Assembly: GCA_022829145.1 (NCBI GenBank)
Contig: CM040742.1
Span: 9,425,131-9,489,130 of the forward strand
Length of the DNA: 64,000 nt
DNA from: Albula goreensis
Lineage: Eukaryota > Chordata > Actinopteri > Albuliformes > Albulidae
Direction: 5' to 3'
Positions within the stretch are counted from its first letter, which is position 1. Every line of letters starts with the position of its first letter. Below the pieces are notes generated by a model, which saw nothing but the letters and a program-made list of their open reading frames with translations, was not told where the DNA came from and made no database searches. A program made the position numbers and the translations under genes. Below, piece after piece: positions 12,001 to 24,799 of this stretch.

Positions 12001-15000
12001 TCTGTGCTTCCACTGCACTAAACATACAATCAAATTATGATGAGTATAGGTGTGATCTGTGATCTGCTAGCGTAACAAACCACAAATCATATTGTATACA
12101 TTAAGGCAAATGGCATTCCATAACAGAAATATTAATTCACACCAAACCACCACATTTATATTATCAAACATAATTTTCTATATTGATGCATTCATACTGC
12201 CAAAGATTTAAAAACTAACTGCCAGCATCATTCTTGGACATGAATTACTGTGTTTTACCACTTGGATTTCTCTTTCAGTTTTGGTGGCTGGAAGCTGCTC
12301 TTTGTCATCAACCTCAAGGCTCTGAAAAAGATTAAAAGTGGCTTCAGTGTTGGTGCAGTCCCAATCAGGAGCAAGAACTGCGGTATCCAGGGGCAACGCT
12401 CACCTCATTGGGTGGTGGTCGAAGTATCCAGGGGCAACACTCACCTCATTGGGTGGAGATCGAACATAGGAGGCTGCAGCTCTGCCATCTCAATGGCAGT
12501 GATACCCACAGCCCAGATGTCACACAGCTGGTTATATCCACCCTTCTTCTCCACCGCTGCCACCTCCGGTGCCATCCTGAAACCACAACACAATCCTTTA
12601 ATTTAATCACGAGGTAAACATCTAAGAACTGTGATATGATGATAAGATGTGATAAGATGTCCATATGATTGTATGTTTACGCTGAAACGAGAGGCACATA
12701 TCAATGTGCTTGCCCATAAAACTAGTTAGCTATGCGATGCATACAAATGCATCCAAAATCATACCAACATGAATACGATTATAAAATAGGAATTTCATAA
12801 CTTCTCAGGAAAGAAAGAAGAGAGGCCAATATAATTAGCTAGCTTATTGCACACTGTCCGCATGTAAAAAATGCTGAAAAGTAACCAAAGACATTGGGTG
12901 ACTGAAGAGGGGATATTGCATTAAGAAAGCGAGCATAGAACAAAAGAGGCCTAATGAATGATCTGACAATACTCCACTGAATGATGGTTTGGATATTGGT
13001 TAAATGATACTCAGACTTATAATGTCAAAACAAGCCAAGCCTATTTAAAAATATAGTATTAATTCCAGTCGATAAAAGATTCAAACTCTTTAAAGTTCAG
13101 TATCTTGTTGTCACATTTGCCTCAGTCTGTACAAATTAAGTGGTCTTTTTAATAAAATTACAACCAACACAACACAAGATTGCTACATGCGCCCCATTCT
13201 GACAGTGCATTGGCCAAACTACAGCACCCTTTCATTCTATACCTGTGCCTATGTTATATGACATTATGACATGTTATTTTTATTATAGTGAAGAGTGACT
13301 ACAACAATTTTAATATGTGTTATTATTATTTCCATAGGGAATTATCAAATTATCTTTCTCACATGAAACACCTCAGGCAGGTCTGTGTCTGTGTGCATGA
13401 AACAGAAAGAGTCTAAGTAAGCACACGTCACTCAACATCTTAAGTGTCATTAAAATGTCAATAAAACAACTGCAACCTGATTTTAGACCAGCTTTAACTT
13501 CGTGGTAAGTTATCTGCTTCACCCAAACTCAAATTACAGTCATTTAGCTGACACTTTTATTCAAAGCAACTTACAGTTGATTAAGCTAATCAAGGGCCAA
13601 TCCCCCTGTGAGCAATGTGGGGTAAAGGGCCTTGCTCAAGGGCCCTAACAGAAGCAGTGTTCTTGCTGTGGCTAGACTGGGGCTTGAACCACCAACCTCA
13701 GGGGTCCTAGTTATGTACCTTAGCCACTAGACTACAAGCTGCCAAAGTAGCAACTACACCACCAATCTTCTGGACCACATCATTACACCACATTTGCTGT
13801 AACTCTCAAAATAATGCCAATAGCAAAACTGTGAAATAGCAAATAGCTGATTTGCTATTTTCAGAAGATCGGTGCAGAAAAGAAATAACATTGAAGGCTG
13901 AGGGGACAGTAAGGCCCAATTTGTAATTCTTTCTCGTATCAGTGAATAAATGAACAGAATGAATTAATGGTGTGTCACCTAAGACATTAGCACTGAAAGA
14001 CATCAGCAAAGAAACATATTAGCGGAGCAGGACATAGGATGTAATGTCATCGCGGATCTGTTGAAGGCTGACTGATATTGGGAGGACTTGGGTTCCAATC
14101 TTCAATCTCTATTTCAGTCACTCTCACCAGTAAGGAGTTCCGATAAAAGACTTCCTCTTTGCCAAAGATGCATCTATCTCCGCTGCCACACCAAAGTCAG
14201 CTGGGGGAAAAAGAGAGAGAGGTACAGTGCCCGATCACAGTGTGCTGCTACAGGGGTTAAATCAAACATATTTCACTTGGAGCGGTTCACAAACTCTTTC
14301 ACAGCAGCGGTCTTAACACTGCTGAAGGTTGTGGTTCTGTGGTGATGAGCATTTGATTGTGAGAGTCTTTCCACACTGACAGGAAACTGAACTTTCCCTT
14401 ACCCAATTTTATGTCCCCTCGCTCAGTCATGAGGATGTTGGCTCCCTGTCAGTGGCACACAGTGAAAAAGGCTTTTATGAGGCAGAATATGAGCCACACA
14501 GAATGGACCAGGCTCTACCTATATTTAGACCTCTTCTGTTATAGTGAAGTACAGCTATCCTATGTGGAACCATTAGCTTCCACCCAAAGCAAACCTAGTG
14601 GTAGCTGTGCACAGTTATCATACACACTTCCTGGCTGTGCTAATCTGCCAAAATTTCCCCATCTCATTCATAATCTCAGACACATTTTACACAATGTATA
14701 CAAGTCAATCAGATAAGATAAACTCTCCATGTATTTTTTTTCAGCAGCAGTACGCCTTACCTTAATGTCTCTGTGCATTTTGCCACTTTCATGCAGGTGA
14801 TGCAGGCCCTGTAAATAGGGACAAAGGCAGAGAGGGGATGTGTAGTTTCTACACTCAAACTGCACCCTAAAACCATAAGGCCCAAAGACATCAGACACAG
14901 ACTGTCCAGGTTTCAGCACCCTACCTGAAGTGTTTCCCTGCAGACAAACGCAATCTGTTTCTCCTTCAGCGGGCCCGTTACTGTCAGAAAAAAAGCACAG

Positions 15001-15239
15001 TGCTTGTGTGACTAAACAGCAGTGCAGCTACACAGCATGACAGAACATGTGGTGAAATCTAACCAAAACTAGCTGACTCACAAAAACAGGACGACTCAGA
15101 ACCTTCACCCAACTGTGGAGAGTTCTCTGGGGGCAGCACAGTGACAGCCAACAAGTATGACCAAACTGACCTTGGTATATGTCCTGCAGTGACCCTCCTC
15201 CACAGTACTCCATACAGATCCACAACTTGTTATTCCTGT

Positions 15240-15274
<35 letters not shown>

Positions 15275-15467
15275 AACATACACACAGGTTTTGTTCCTCA
15301 TCAAGTGTTTTCCAGGTTTCTATTTAAACATCCTATTTTTGAGTGTGTATGAAGATGAGAGAGGACCTGAGGTAGCTGCCATAGTATGCCACTATGTTCT
15401 TGTGGGAGCATTCCTTCATCATGGAGATCTCCAGCTGGATAGAAGTGATGTCCTCCCCTGAAACAAT

Positions 15468-15509
<42 letters not shown>

Positions 15510-18500
15510 CTGGCTTATCAAACATCACAGAGACAAACAGGTCTGAAACTGCCACTCAGGGCAGCTATGTCTAAGGAGTGCATACAAGGTTAGATGTAAC
15601 CTTGGGACAGGTCCAGTGGCACGAGGGGGCAAGAAGGAGCTTTACCCCCTCAGTTGAATTTTCTGCCCCCACCCTCCCCTCCCAGTTTAAATTTTATGTA
15701 CCTTACTGTTTTACTACATAAAAAGATTTGCCCCCTTTTCAACTGCCCCCTCAGTCACTTCATCCTGGTGCCGGGCCTGCCCTGGGAATAAGAAAAATGC
15801 AGATTGTACCTGGATCTAGCTTTATTACTTTGATGGCTGAAATCACAGAGGTCTTGATGCAACGGGCCTAAAAGTAACAGACAAACAAAAAATTATACAG
15901 TGATGGGAAAAATGTTAATATCTAATCCTTAAATGTGAAACTGTAGTTGAATTAGCTGTGTGATGCTAGGCCATAGGCGCATTTGTTTCAAAGGTCTATG
16001 TCAACTGAGTACTTTCACATTGGAAAAAATCAATATCTCTACTCTGAGGAAGCTTTTCAGTCTTGTTCCGTTTCTCCATCTTATCACACGTTTGTCTGCG
16101 CACATACCCTGAGCTGTCAGCTACACGGGCAAACCCTCTGACTGTCTTTCTAATGCAATCCATTCTCAATCCATTACCATTTACCAATAGCCTGCATGCT
16201 TCACGTAGTTAAAACACTGAGAATCATGTTAATCATGAAGTACTCAGTTCAGGTTTGCCCAAACTTTAGATGTACAACTGGCTTATCCTTTTCACTACAT
16301 GTTGCTAAACGCTTTTCAAAGTGAAAGCAGTTGAAATGCACCTCCCCAAAACAGCACATGAATCGAGTGACATTTCTGGATTGTTATTTCATCATAAAGT
16401 GCAGAAATTTGATGCAGTCTTTAATGTTTCAGGTATGACACATAACTACAGTGATGATCTGCATTTTATATACGAGGTGCTCAAAATTTAACGTCTAATC
16501 TAAAATATAGTCAAGTCATGGATGTAGTGTATATATTTGTACTTCCTGTTATTGTCAAAATATCCACAGGGGTACAGTAAAGTCTGTAACTGTGGCTGCA
16601 ATAGGGTGCTGATATTCGATTATAAGTGATCACATTTCAAGTTATTAACCTTGTAGTGTAATTCTCATTAAACAGAAAGCTATGGGTCTTCCAAATGGTA
16701 AACTAATGGAAATAGTCAAAGATGTGGTAGGAATGTGCAGGATAAACACACTTTAAGGGCATACAAATCATTAATTGTGAGAACCTCAATAACAATAAAC
16801 ATCATCCAATACAGCTATTAAAATAACTGTAAATGGAGCAAGCAAGTAGCCAATCACCAGCTTTCATGTATTCTACCATACAAGGAACTGAAATCAAACA
16901 CACCATTCTCAGAACACACGTTGAATAAAAAAAACATTCAGATAGCACTGGGAATTTATGTTGTACCAAAAGGTACTTCAGCGCCCTGACTGGAAATCTA
17001 TGAATTCACCCTATATGAGAAAGATTGCTGTTCTGTTCTGATGACTATCAACGTCATACATTCACGCTGAGTTACATATCATTTAGCTAGCTAGTTAGAA
17101 CACCAGCTAATGCTTGATGAAATAAGATGTTTAACAGGACGTAGGTACCTATTATTGTTTAACATAATAAACTGCACACTTAGTATAGTACATGTCAATC
17201 ACTATGACATATCCCCTTAATTAATTAGGCATTATCCATTCATCATCTTAGATGCCAATGGCCTGGTCATACAGAACAAAGCCTGCATGTTTCTGTACTG
17301 GCAGCAAGCCCATGTAATAGTTTCTGTGGTAGCTTAAAGAGGAAGCAGGGGGGCCAGGCTGCATTTCTGTTTTTCATTTTCTCCAGTGCTTGCTTGGAGG
17401 CACAAGTGTGATGTGGGTACGAACACAGCTCTCCAGGTTCAACATCAACATCAACCCCCACCCTCCAGGCCTTCCCCCCACCCTCAAAACATCTGTACCT
17501 CCTCTGGTTTCAACAGTGTGTGGATCTAAACCCTCACAGCAGAGTCTTTCCGTGCTAGGCAGAAAAAAGATATAACTAAACACATTTCCTGTTTTCTTCT
17601 CTGCTGTGTCCCTGCCAGACTTCTTCCTGTGACGACAGCTTTTTCAGTTGAATGTAACACAAATGTATAATCCGCTATGCAGCGTGCACAAAAACAAAAA
17701 CAAAACAAAAACACCATCCCTGTATAACATGGAGGCAATAGGCACATTTTGCTATGTGGGGGGGCTGACTTTGTGAACAGTACTTAAGAGAGATCACTGC
17801 TGCTGACCCCAGAACAGCCACTCTGGTCCACTTCACACAGGCACTGAAAGGCAGGTCCCACACAAGCTACATTCACACAGACAGGCTTTCACCCAAAGTC
17901 GAGTCTCACGCTGTCATAACACCTACCTCTTCCTTCCCCTGTTCAGTCTCTGGTTTTCCTGTTACAAACGACTCCCCACAGCATACACACCCAACCATAC
18001 ACCCAAGCAGTAAAACCATAGTAGCATTATTATTTCCATAGCAATTCTGCCTGTGCTTTTTTGATAAAATAATTCTGTCAAGGGAAAGCAGCAATATTTT
18101 GCTCAGGTATGGAGCAGAACTACCTGGGTACACATCCTCATACAATGGATTCTGACATCCATCCAAGGGAGCATCCATAGAGCATTAGTATTAGATAGTC
18201 TGCAGAAGTACTGGCAAATTTTTGAATTTTCTATTTTGGGTGAAGTAGTGGGAGGCAGCAATTGGGCCAGCCAGCTAGCTCCATTGGTCCCATTGTTCTC
18301 TAGCGGCCACACCTGGTCAGGCTGGGAGCGAGAGCGCGAGCGAGAATATGTTGTCTTCAGTATCCTCAGAAGACATAGGCAGCATGTATTTAGTGGCGCG
18401 CCTGCAGTGTGGAAATAAGTGAGAATCGCCTATGGATTGAGGCAGTTACGTGCTTATGGCGCGCCCGGTCCTCTGGAAGCTGGCAGGAAGGGTTACTAGC

Positions 18501-19731
18501 AGGTGCGGTACAGGTTGCCGGACAAGTGGGAAAAAATCAGGGACAAAAAACTGTAGACAGTTTATTGCAACTTTAGAAGTTGTTCAACTTACATATCATT
18601 AGCAAAGAGGCACTAAAACACAGTGACTTATTTTTTAAATATGGTCAGGATGACCTGCTAAATTGTCTTAAAATATTAATATAATTTTGGTTGTGTTCTG
18701 CATGCGCTACAGACACCGACTCCCAGGTGATTTAAAAAATAAACCATCCCTGAAGAAGGAAATGCTTTTTGCCAGCTAGGTAAATTCACTTTCAGATGAC
18801 TTCCCCAACATATTTGTAATGGTGAGCCTTAGAGACCATGTCCTTATATATACCCAGTCACTATTCGGCCTGGGCAGACCAGTGATCACGCCTACAATCA
18901 GGAACTTAAACTGAAAAATGCTTGGTGTAATCTTCACGCATAACCAAGAAGCTGTGTGAACACTTTACATCTGCCAGCACCCAACGCTTTTAAACCCCAC
19001 CCATTGCACACATTTAAGAAAGATTTTGGCTAAGATATTGCATTTTCTACAAAGGCACATAGCCTAACTTGTAGGGAAAATATGTTTGTACTTGAACGAA
19101 ATCGCGGCTTGCTACCTTTTGATAAACAATAAAATGCTTTTGAAGAACTTAACTGAAAAGTTTATCATTTACTTGTTTTAAACATGTTTCAACGCATTGG
19201 TTAATTTTATGATCTTGTTTTGTCCCACTTCATAATCCAATATTACTGATGACCCAAAGAGACTAAAAACATAACAGATTCCACAAGAGCCAACAGGTAT
19301 CCCACAATGAGCCGACTCGCAGATACAGGAAGAGATGTGTAAGCAAGTTGGCAACCAAAGTATAACCGACATTAGGCTATCTAAATGACAAAGCCAAGCG
19401 TCTCATGATCAATAAAATGCATGTCATATTAGGTTTAATCTGAAAACAATTTTACATCATGCATTTGCTGGAATAGGCTATTGATAAGGATAAGCTGATT
19501 CGATTACTCTGGCTGTTACAACCCGACAAGATATAGGTAGGCTACATATTCTACCTAAATGAAACGGTTGTTCGAAGGTCCTCTCTGCTGCAAACGATGA
19601 CAATTGATACGGCAGCTAGATAAGCGAGGGAAAATTACCTTAAAAACATCTCCGTAAGTTCCACTACCAATTCGATGGATCAGTTCGTACTCATCCAAGG
19701 GGTTGAGGAAGGACACCCCGATAGCATCCAT
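8..19731 (-). CDS. map4k2: Mitogen-activated protein kinase kinase kinase kinase 2 (germinal centre kinase), 32 exons
   Basis: This serine/threonine kinase of the Ste20/GCK-I family acts in the cytoplasm upstream of MAP3Ks and the JNK/p38 stress pathways. The spliced frame gives about 808 aa against about 820 in human. It has an N-terminal kinase domain (about 15-274), a proline/serine-rich linker and a C-terminal citron homology (CNH) domain from about residue 452. Motifs seen are the glycine loop GSGTYGDVF (22-30), Lys44 in SAIK, Glu60, HRDIK with Asp135, DFG with Asp153, and APE (178-180). MAP4K2 is chosen over MAP4K3/5 because the CNH exons read [27 protein letters not shown] and WYEPLQKF, and the last exon ends [12 protein letters not shown]. 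The start is the ATG at 19729-19731 because it gives the family's usual N-terminus; an in-frame ATG lies 10 codons upstream. The stop is at 8-10. Every exon junction keeps frame. The gene is complete in coding sequence; its 3' UTR runs out of the window. Confidence 0.95.
2895..3095. repeat. Degenerate CAA/ACA-rich low-complexity tract
   Basis: On the plus strand this part of map4k2 intron 27 is dominated by caa, aac and aca triplets mixed with other bases, so it is an old impure trinucleotide repeat. It lies about 40 nt past the donor of exon 27. No coding role is apparent; the minus-strand open frame through it is a by-product of having few A-rich stop contexts. Confidence 0.7.
4678..6500. 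repeat. 29-bp minisatellite array (about 60 copies) inside map4k2 intron 22
   Basis: Tandem units of mostly 29 bp, of the form 'tctctgctctgggtgtaatg' plus 'gtatggtcc', run for about 1.8 kb with few changes. Recurrent variants have tttgttctggg, tgtgttctggg, a G in gtgatgg, or ataattg in place of the core. Some units are 30-32 bp. The array fills most of the 1,998-bp intron and its last copy ends about 12 nt from the exon 22 donor. Twenty-nine is not a multiple of three, yet the unit has no stop in any minus-strand frame, so long open frames of 29-residue period ([12 protein letters not shown]-like) arise. These are not genes. Low divergence suggests recent growth or gene conversion. Confidence 0.95.
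7032..10699 (-). other. map4k2: map4k2 linker exons 12-20
   Basis: Coding exons in transcript order: 10589-10699 ([20 protein letters not shown]), 10247-10325 ([20 protein letters not shown]), 10050-10108 ([18 protein letters not shown]), 9570-9616, 8863-8901 ([13 protein letters not shown]), 8180-8213 ([11 protein letters not shown]), 7741-7855, 7337-7359 and 7032-7073 ([14 protein letters not shown]). This stretch joins the kinase and CNH domains and is the least conserved part of the family; PPTPK-type proline motifs can bind SH3 adaptors. Exon 19 is only 23 nt and is the weakest call. Its acceptor is set at the CAG ending at 7360, because the nearby CAG ending at 7371 would bring an in-frame TGA. 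With this choice the frame stays open. Confidence 0.82.
10870..11121 (+). mobile_element. Retroposon 3' tail fragment (LINE/SINE-like)
   Basis: A T-rich stretch leads into 'aaagccctttgaattacctc' and 'gaaatgtgctgtacaaataa', then a short (TTGC)n tail at about 11108-11121. This matches the 3' ends of common teleost non-LTR retroposons, which finish with a few tandem bases. It lies in map4k2 intron 11, opposite to the gene's direction. No coding part is left; class beyond retroposon tail is uncertain. Confidence 0.55.
12383..12464. repeat. map4k2: 41-bp tandem duplication copying the exon 9 splice donor
   Basis: Two 41-bp units, 12383-12423 and 12424-12464, match except at three bases. The right unit holds the last 20 nt of exon 9 and its donor (ATGAG|GTGAGTG on the minus strand). 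The left unit repeats that exon end and donor as ATGAG|GTGAGCG, now in intron 9. Use of the copied donor would add 41 nt and shift the frame, so the exon-proximal donor must be the productive one. Confidence 0.93.
13533..13744. repeat. Dispersed teleost short repeat (SINE-like)
   Basis: It starts 'catttagctgacacttttat' and 'caaagcaacttacag', then 'gggccttgctcaagggccct' and 'ggcttgaaccaccaacctc', and ends with a 'tagccactagactac' block. This word order is typical of a very common interspersed repeat in bony fishes. It lies in map4k2 intron 8. No open frame is expected. Confidence 0.7.
15242..15272. repeat. (CA)n microsatellite beside the exon 4 acceptor
   Basis: A pure CA run on the plus strand reads as (TG)n on the map4k2 transcript, stopping about 7 nt before the exon 4 acceptor (..TGTGTTTACAG). 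It takes the place of most of the polypyrimidine tract. Confidence 0.95.
15469..15507. repeat. (CA)n microsatellite beside the exon 3 acceptor
   Basis: A pure run of about 19 CA units reads as (TG)n on the map4k2 transcript, about 11 nt upstream of the exon 3 acceptor (TGCATTGTTTCAG). Exon 3 codes for the helix C region. Confidence 0.95.
15608..15779. mobile_element. hAT-like MITE (172 bp) with 8-bp target duplication
   Basis: The left end starts CAGGTCCAGTGGCACGAG followed by GGGGCA. The inverted right end starts CAGGCCCGGCACCAG and also reaches GGGGCA. The flanks are ccttggga (15600-15607) and ccctggga (15780-15787), an 8-bp target duplication with one mismatch, as hAT elements make. The inside has C-rich and G-rich runs and no open frame, so it is non-autonomous. 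It lies in map4k2 intron 2. Confidence 0.6.
15868..19638. other. map4k2 intron 1: no gene seen
   Basis: This 3.8-kb first intron is mostly AT-rich unique-looking sequence. Two GGCGCGCC octamers lie close together (about 18395 and 18459), next to a 'gagcgagagcgcgagcgag' run at about 18326, so a small CpG-richer patch sits inside it. I see no exon, RNA gene or intact element here. Confidence 0.6.
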
Positions 19732-20292
19732 GGCAATCCAGACTGATGTCTTGCTTCTCACACGCTTTCCAAGTCACCCATGGTACGATACATTTTCCAA
19801 GCCACTGAATGTGGGCATTTCTCAAACGGTTATCCAAACTCTCAATTATTTAAAACGTTGTAGTTTCGACAAAACAGTCTGATGGTGAAGTTTCATTTGC
19901 AGATAATTTCCTGTCAAATTCACCTCATGGACCAATAGCACCCGGTGAGATATGTAACTAGCGTGCTCTACGTGCATCGAGTCGTCAGTGCATCGCTTAG
20001 AAAAACCGCCTCTGATATCCGAATATCAGCACAACTGGCCTTATTGCAGCTTGCACAGTTACAGACTTTGCTGTACCCCTGTGGATATGTTGACAATAAC
20101 AGGAGGTACAAATATATACACTACATTTATGACTTGACTATATTTTAGGTTAGACATAACATTTTGGTAGTCTCATATGTAAAATTCGTCTTGAATGTGT
20201 CACTGTAGTGTCCTACAACGACCCTGCCACTAAGCTGAATATGACATTACACTTATTCCCCTTATTTCTTTTATAATATTCCCTTTTCCTCT

Positions 20293-20312
20293 TGATGATG
20301 ATGATGATGATG

Positions 20313-20344
<32 letters not shown>
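20293..20344. repeat. Compound (TGA)n(TAA)n microsatellite
   Basis: About six TGA units run straight into about eleven TAA units, with no interruption. It is upstream of both map4k2 and rpl39 and should vary in length between individuals. Confidence 0.95.
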
Positions 20345-20346
<2 letters not shown>

Positions 20347-20589
20347 AAAGCCCAGTTAAAACTAAACTACAACAATGAGACAAGATGATACCAAGTTGTC
20401 ATTGACACAACCAACTGTAATTGTTGTCACACCAACCTAAATAAAATCCTTAACTGCCTTTAGCAGGTGCAATTGTAAAAAATAGTTGCATTAGTTTGAG
20501 ACTATTGTGAGGCAGATGGTAAGGTCAAAGCTCAGGGTTAGGTAGGACCTGATGCAATTTAAACAGATGCAGTGGAAGGTGGGGAGAAG

Positions 20590-20960
20590 TTCTGCTGTCC
20601 TTACTGTGACATCAAGTTTGTTCCATCATTGAGGGACCAGAGTAGAAAAGAGACATGATCGAGATCAGTCGTCCTTTCAGCGAAGCAGGGCAAGGCAACC
20701 AGAGGAGGCAGAGAGTGGTGGTCTTGCAGGTATGTGAGGTTTGATAATAGATTGAGGTAGGAGGGTGCAGTTGCTCTTGCAGCCGCAAAGGCAAGGACCA
20801 GGGAGATGAGAAGCCGTGTGACACATGTGTATTGAAGCTAATTCCAGACAAGTCCAGCAGCTGCATTCTGTATGCACTGAACTGTCTCAATGGCAGATGC
20901 AGGGGGCCAGCAAAGAGAGAAATGCAGTAGTCCAGTAGTTTTTCAGTCACCAGCCACCTC
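20590..20960. repeat. Interspersed repeat, decayed copy
   Basis: Phrases such as 'caagtttgttccatcattga', 'gcagctgcattctgtatgca' and 'aatgcagtagtccagt' are typical of a dispersed repeat widespread in fish genomes, often seen with its strand reading toward 'gagttgcagtagtccag'. A second decayed copy of the same kind lies at about 35270-35755. Class not settled. The minus-strand open frame across it is non-coding. Confidence 0.5.
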
Positions 20961-21974
20961 TGATATAGTCTGTAAAGTATCATTATATGTGCACACATAT
21001 GAAGCATTCTCTCCACACATCTATCAAAACATAATTCATAAAATATTATGTCTGTTATTATTAATAAAATATCCCCCATGCTTCAGCAAAATATTCTTTA
21101 ATATGTTTCACACAAAATGAATTAACTTTTTTTTCCAAAGCAATGCCTTTCATATTTTCACACATTCCATTCATTCATGTGACCTAGCCCTGTGTTTCTT
21201 CATCTTAACAGCTCAAGAGAATGTGATCTTTATGTTTGTAAGCAATGTGTGAAATCTTGGCCAGTGTCAGCAGAAAGTCAGCAGAAAGAGTTACGAAGGT
21301 CTGATGGAGTGTTTGTTGTAATGTACACACACGATTGAGGTGTACACTATTTGTTCACATACTCAATTCATCTTCATCATTTTCTGTCCATAAAAGATTA
21401 TGCTTGTTCACATACTCAATGCAGGGATCACAAAAAGCCTGTATGCAGGGCATATTAAGTACTCAGAGCTTTAATAAAATGGCAAACAACTGAACATGTT
21501 ATCAGCTGATTAAGCCTCATTACACCTTTCCTGTTTCAAACCCTGATGCAAAAAATTGCCAACATTAAGCCAAAACACTGTCACATGGACAAAAGCATAA
21601 CATCAAAGACAAAAGAATTTGTATAATTTTGATGCTTCATTTGTTTCTGTGTTATTATCAGTGGCACTGTGTGGAAATTATTACACAAATAAATTCCTTT
21701 TCTCATTATTTCATTTACAGTTTGGATGACTGCATATAGGTAGGTTGTGGTCTGCATACAAATAAAAATTACATGATCACCTCCATTTAATATGCTACAA
21801 CTTGTTTAGCTAAAATCAAAGTTAATTGGCTGTTTAACTGGAATTTTTTCTGATGAATGAAGTTCAACTGCATCGGCTGTCGTTTTCTTGTAGTGCCTTG
21901 GGGGATCCACTTGGGGCGCGCTTATTTGAGATCAACTGTTACTCTCATGGAAACGTGTAACCTTTGCCCTTTCC

Positions 21975-22029
21975 CAGACGCCTCTCTCTTCTACTAGCGC
22001 CATTGTGGTGGCAGGATTGTGAATCCGAA
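21975..22029 (+). promoter_or_regulatory. rpl39: rpl39 core promoter and TOP-type 5' leader
   Basis: A pyrimidine run 'cctctctcttctact' (from about 21981) fits the 5' terminal oligopyrimidine tract that starts ribosomal-protein mRNAs and puts their translation under mTOR/LARP1 control. Transcription probably starts at a C in this run, giving a leader of about 45 nt. A 'gccattgtgg' word just after it resembles a YY1-type site, common in ribosomal-protein promoters. No clear TATA box is seen. Confidence 0.6.
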
Positions 22030-24622
<2,593 letters not shown>

Positions 24623-24752
24623 TTGTCCACTCTCCTTCCCATCAGTCCCTTTGTCCTTCACCCTCTGTCTCGCTCAGCCAGGAGCACTTCATCTCGCCTG
24701 CAGAGACCGTCTGTGTTCTGGGCACCCACCATCCTCATGTTCATACGTTCAC

Positions 24753-24758
24753 AATAAA
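24753..24758 (+). terminator. rpl39: rpl39 polyadenylation signal AATAAA
   Basis: AATAAA lies 131 nt past the rpl39 stop codon, in a short 3' UTR as expected for a ribosomal-protein gene. It is the first such signal after the stop. Confidence 0.75.
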
Positions 24759-24799
24759 AGTGAGATTTGGTTAAGAAATGGGAGAGATTGCATTCTTTA

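Larger units (their letters stand above)
11483..19731 (-). other. map4k2: map4k2 kinase-domain exons 1-11
   Basis: Coding exons in transcript order: 19639-19731 ([16 protein letters not shown]), 15810-15867 (VAIK-type lysine), 15367-15457 (helix C), 15171-15235 (hinge, [14 protein letters not shown]), 14925-14980, 14761-14808 ([16 protein letters not shown]), 14403-14445, 14128-14200 ([14 protein letters not shown]), 12445-12576 ([16 protein letters not shown]), 12259-12321 ([15 protein letters not shown]) and 11483-11564 ([19 protein letters not shown]). Each is flanked by AG and GT, and phases match throughout. All catalytic residues of an active kinase are present. Exons 3 and 4 have long TG runs just upstream of their acceptors. 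Exon 9 has a duplicated donor region at 12383-12464. Confidence 0.92.
19732..21974. other. Divergent intergenic space between map4k2 and rpl39
   Basis: The 2.2 kb between the two start codons must hold both promoters, since the genes point away from each other. Besides the microsatellite at 20293-20344 and the interspersed repeat at about 20590-20960, I see nothing gene-like. Confidence 0.6.
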
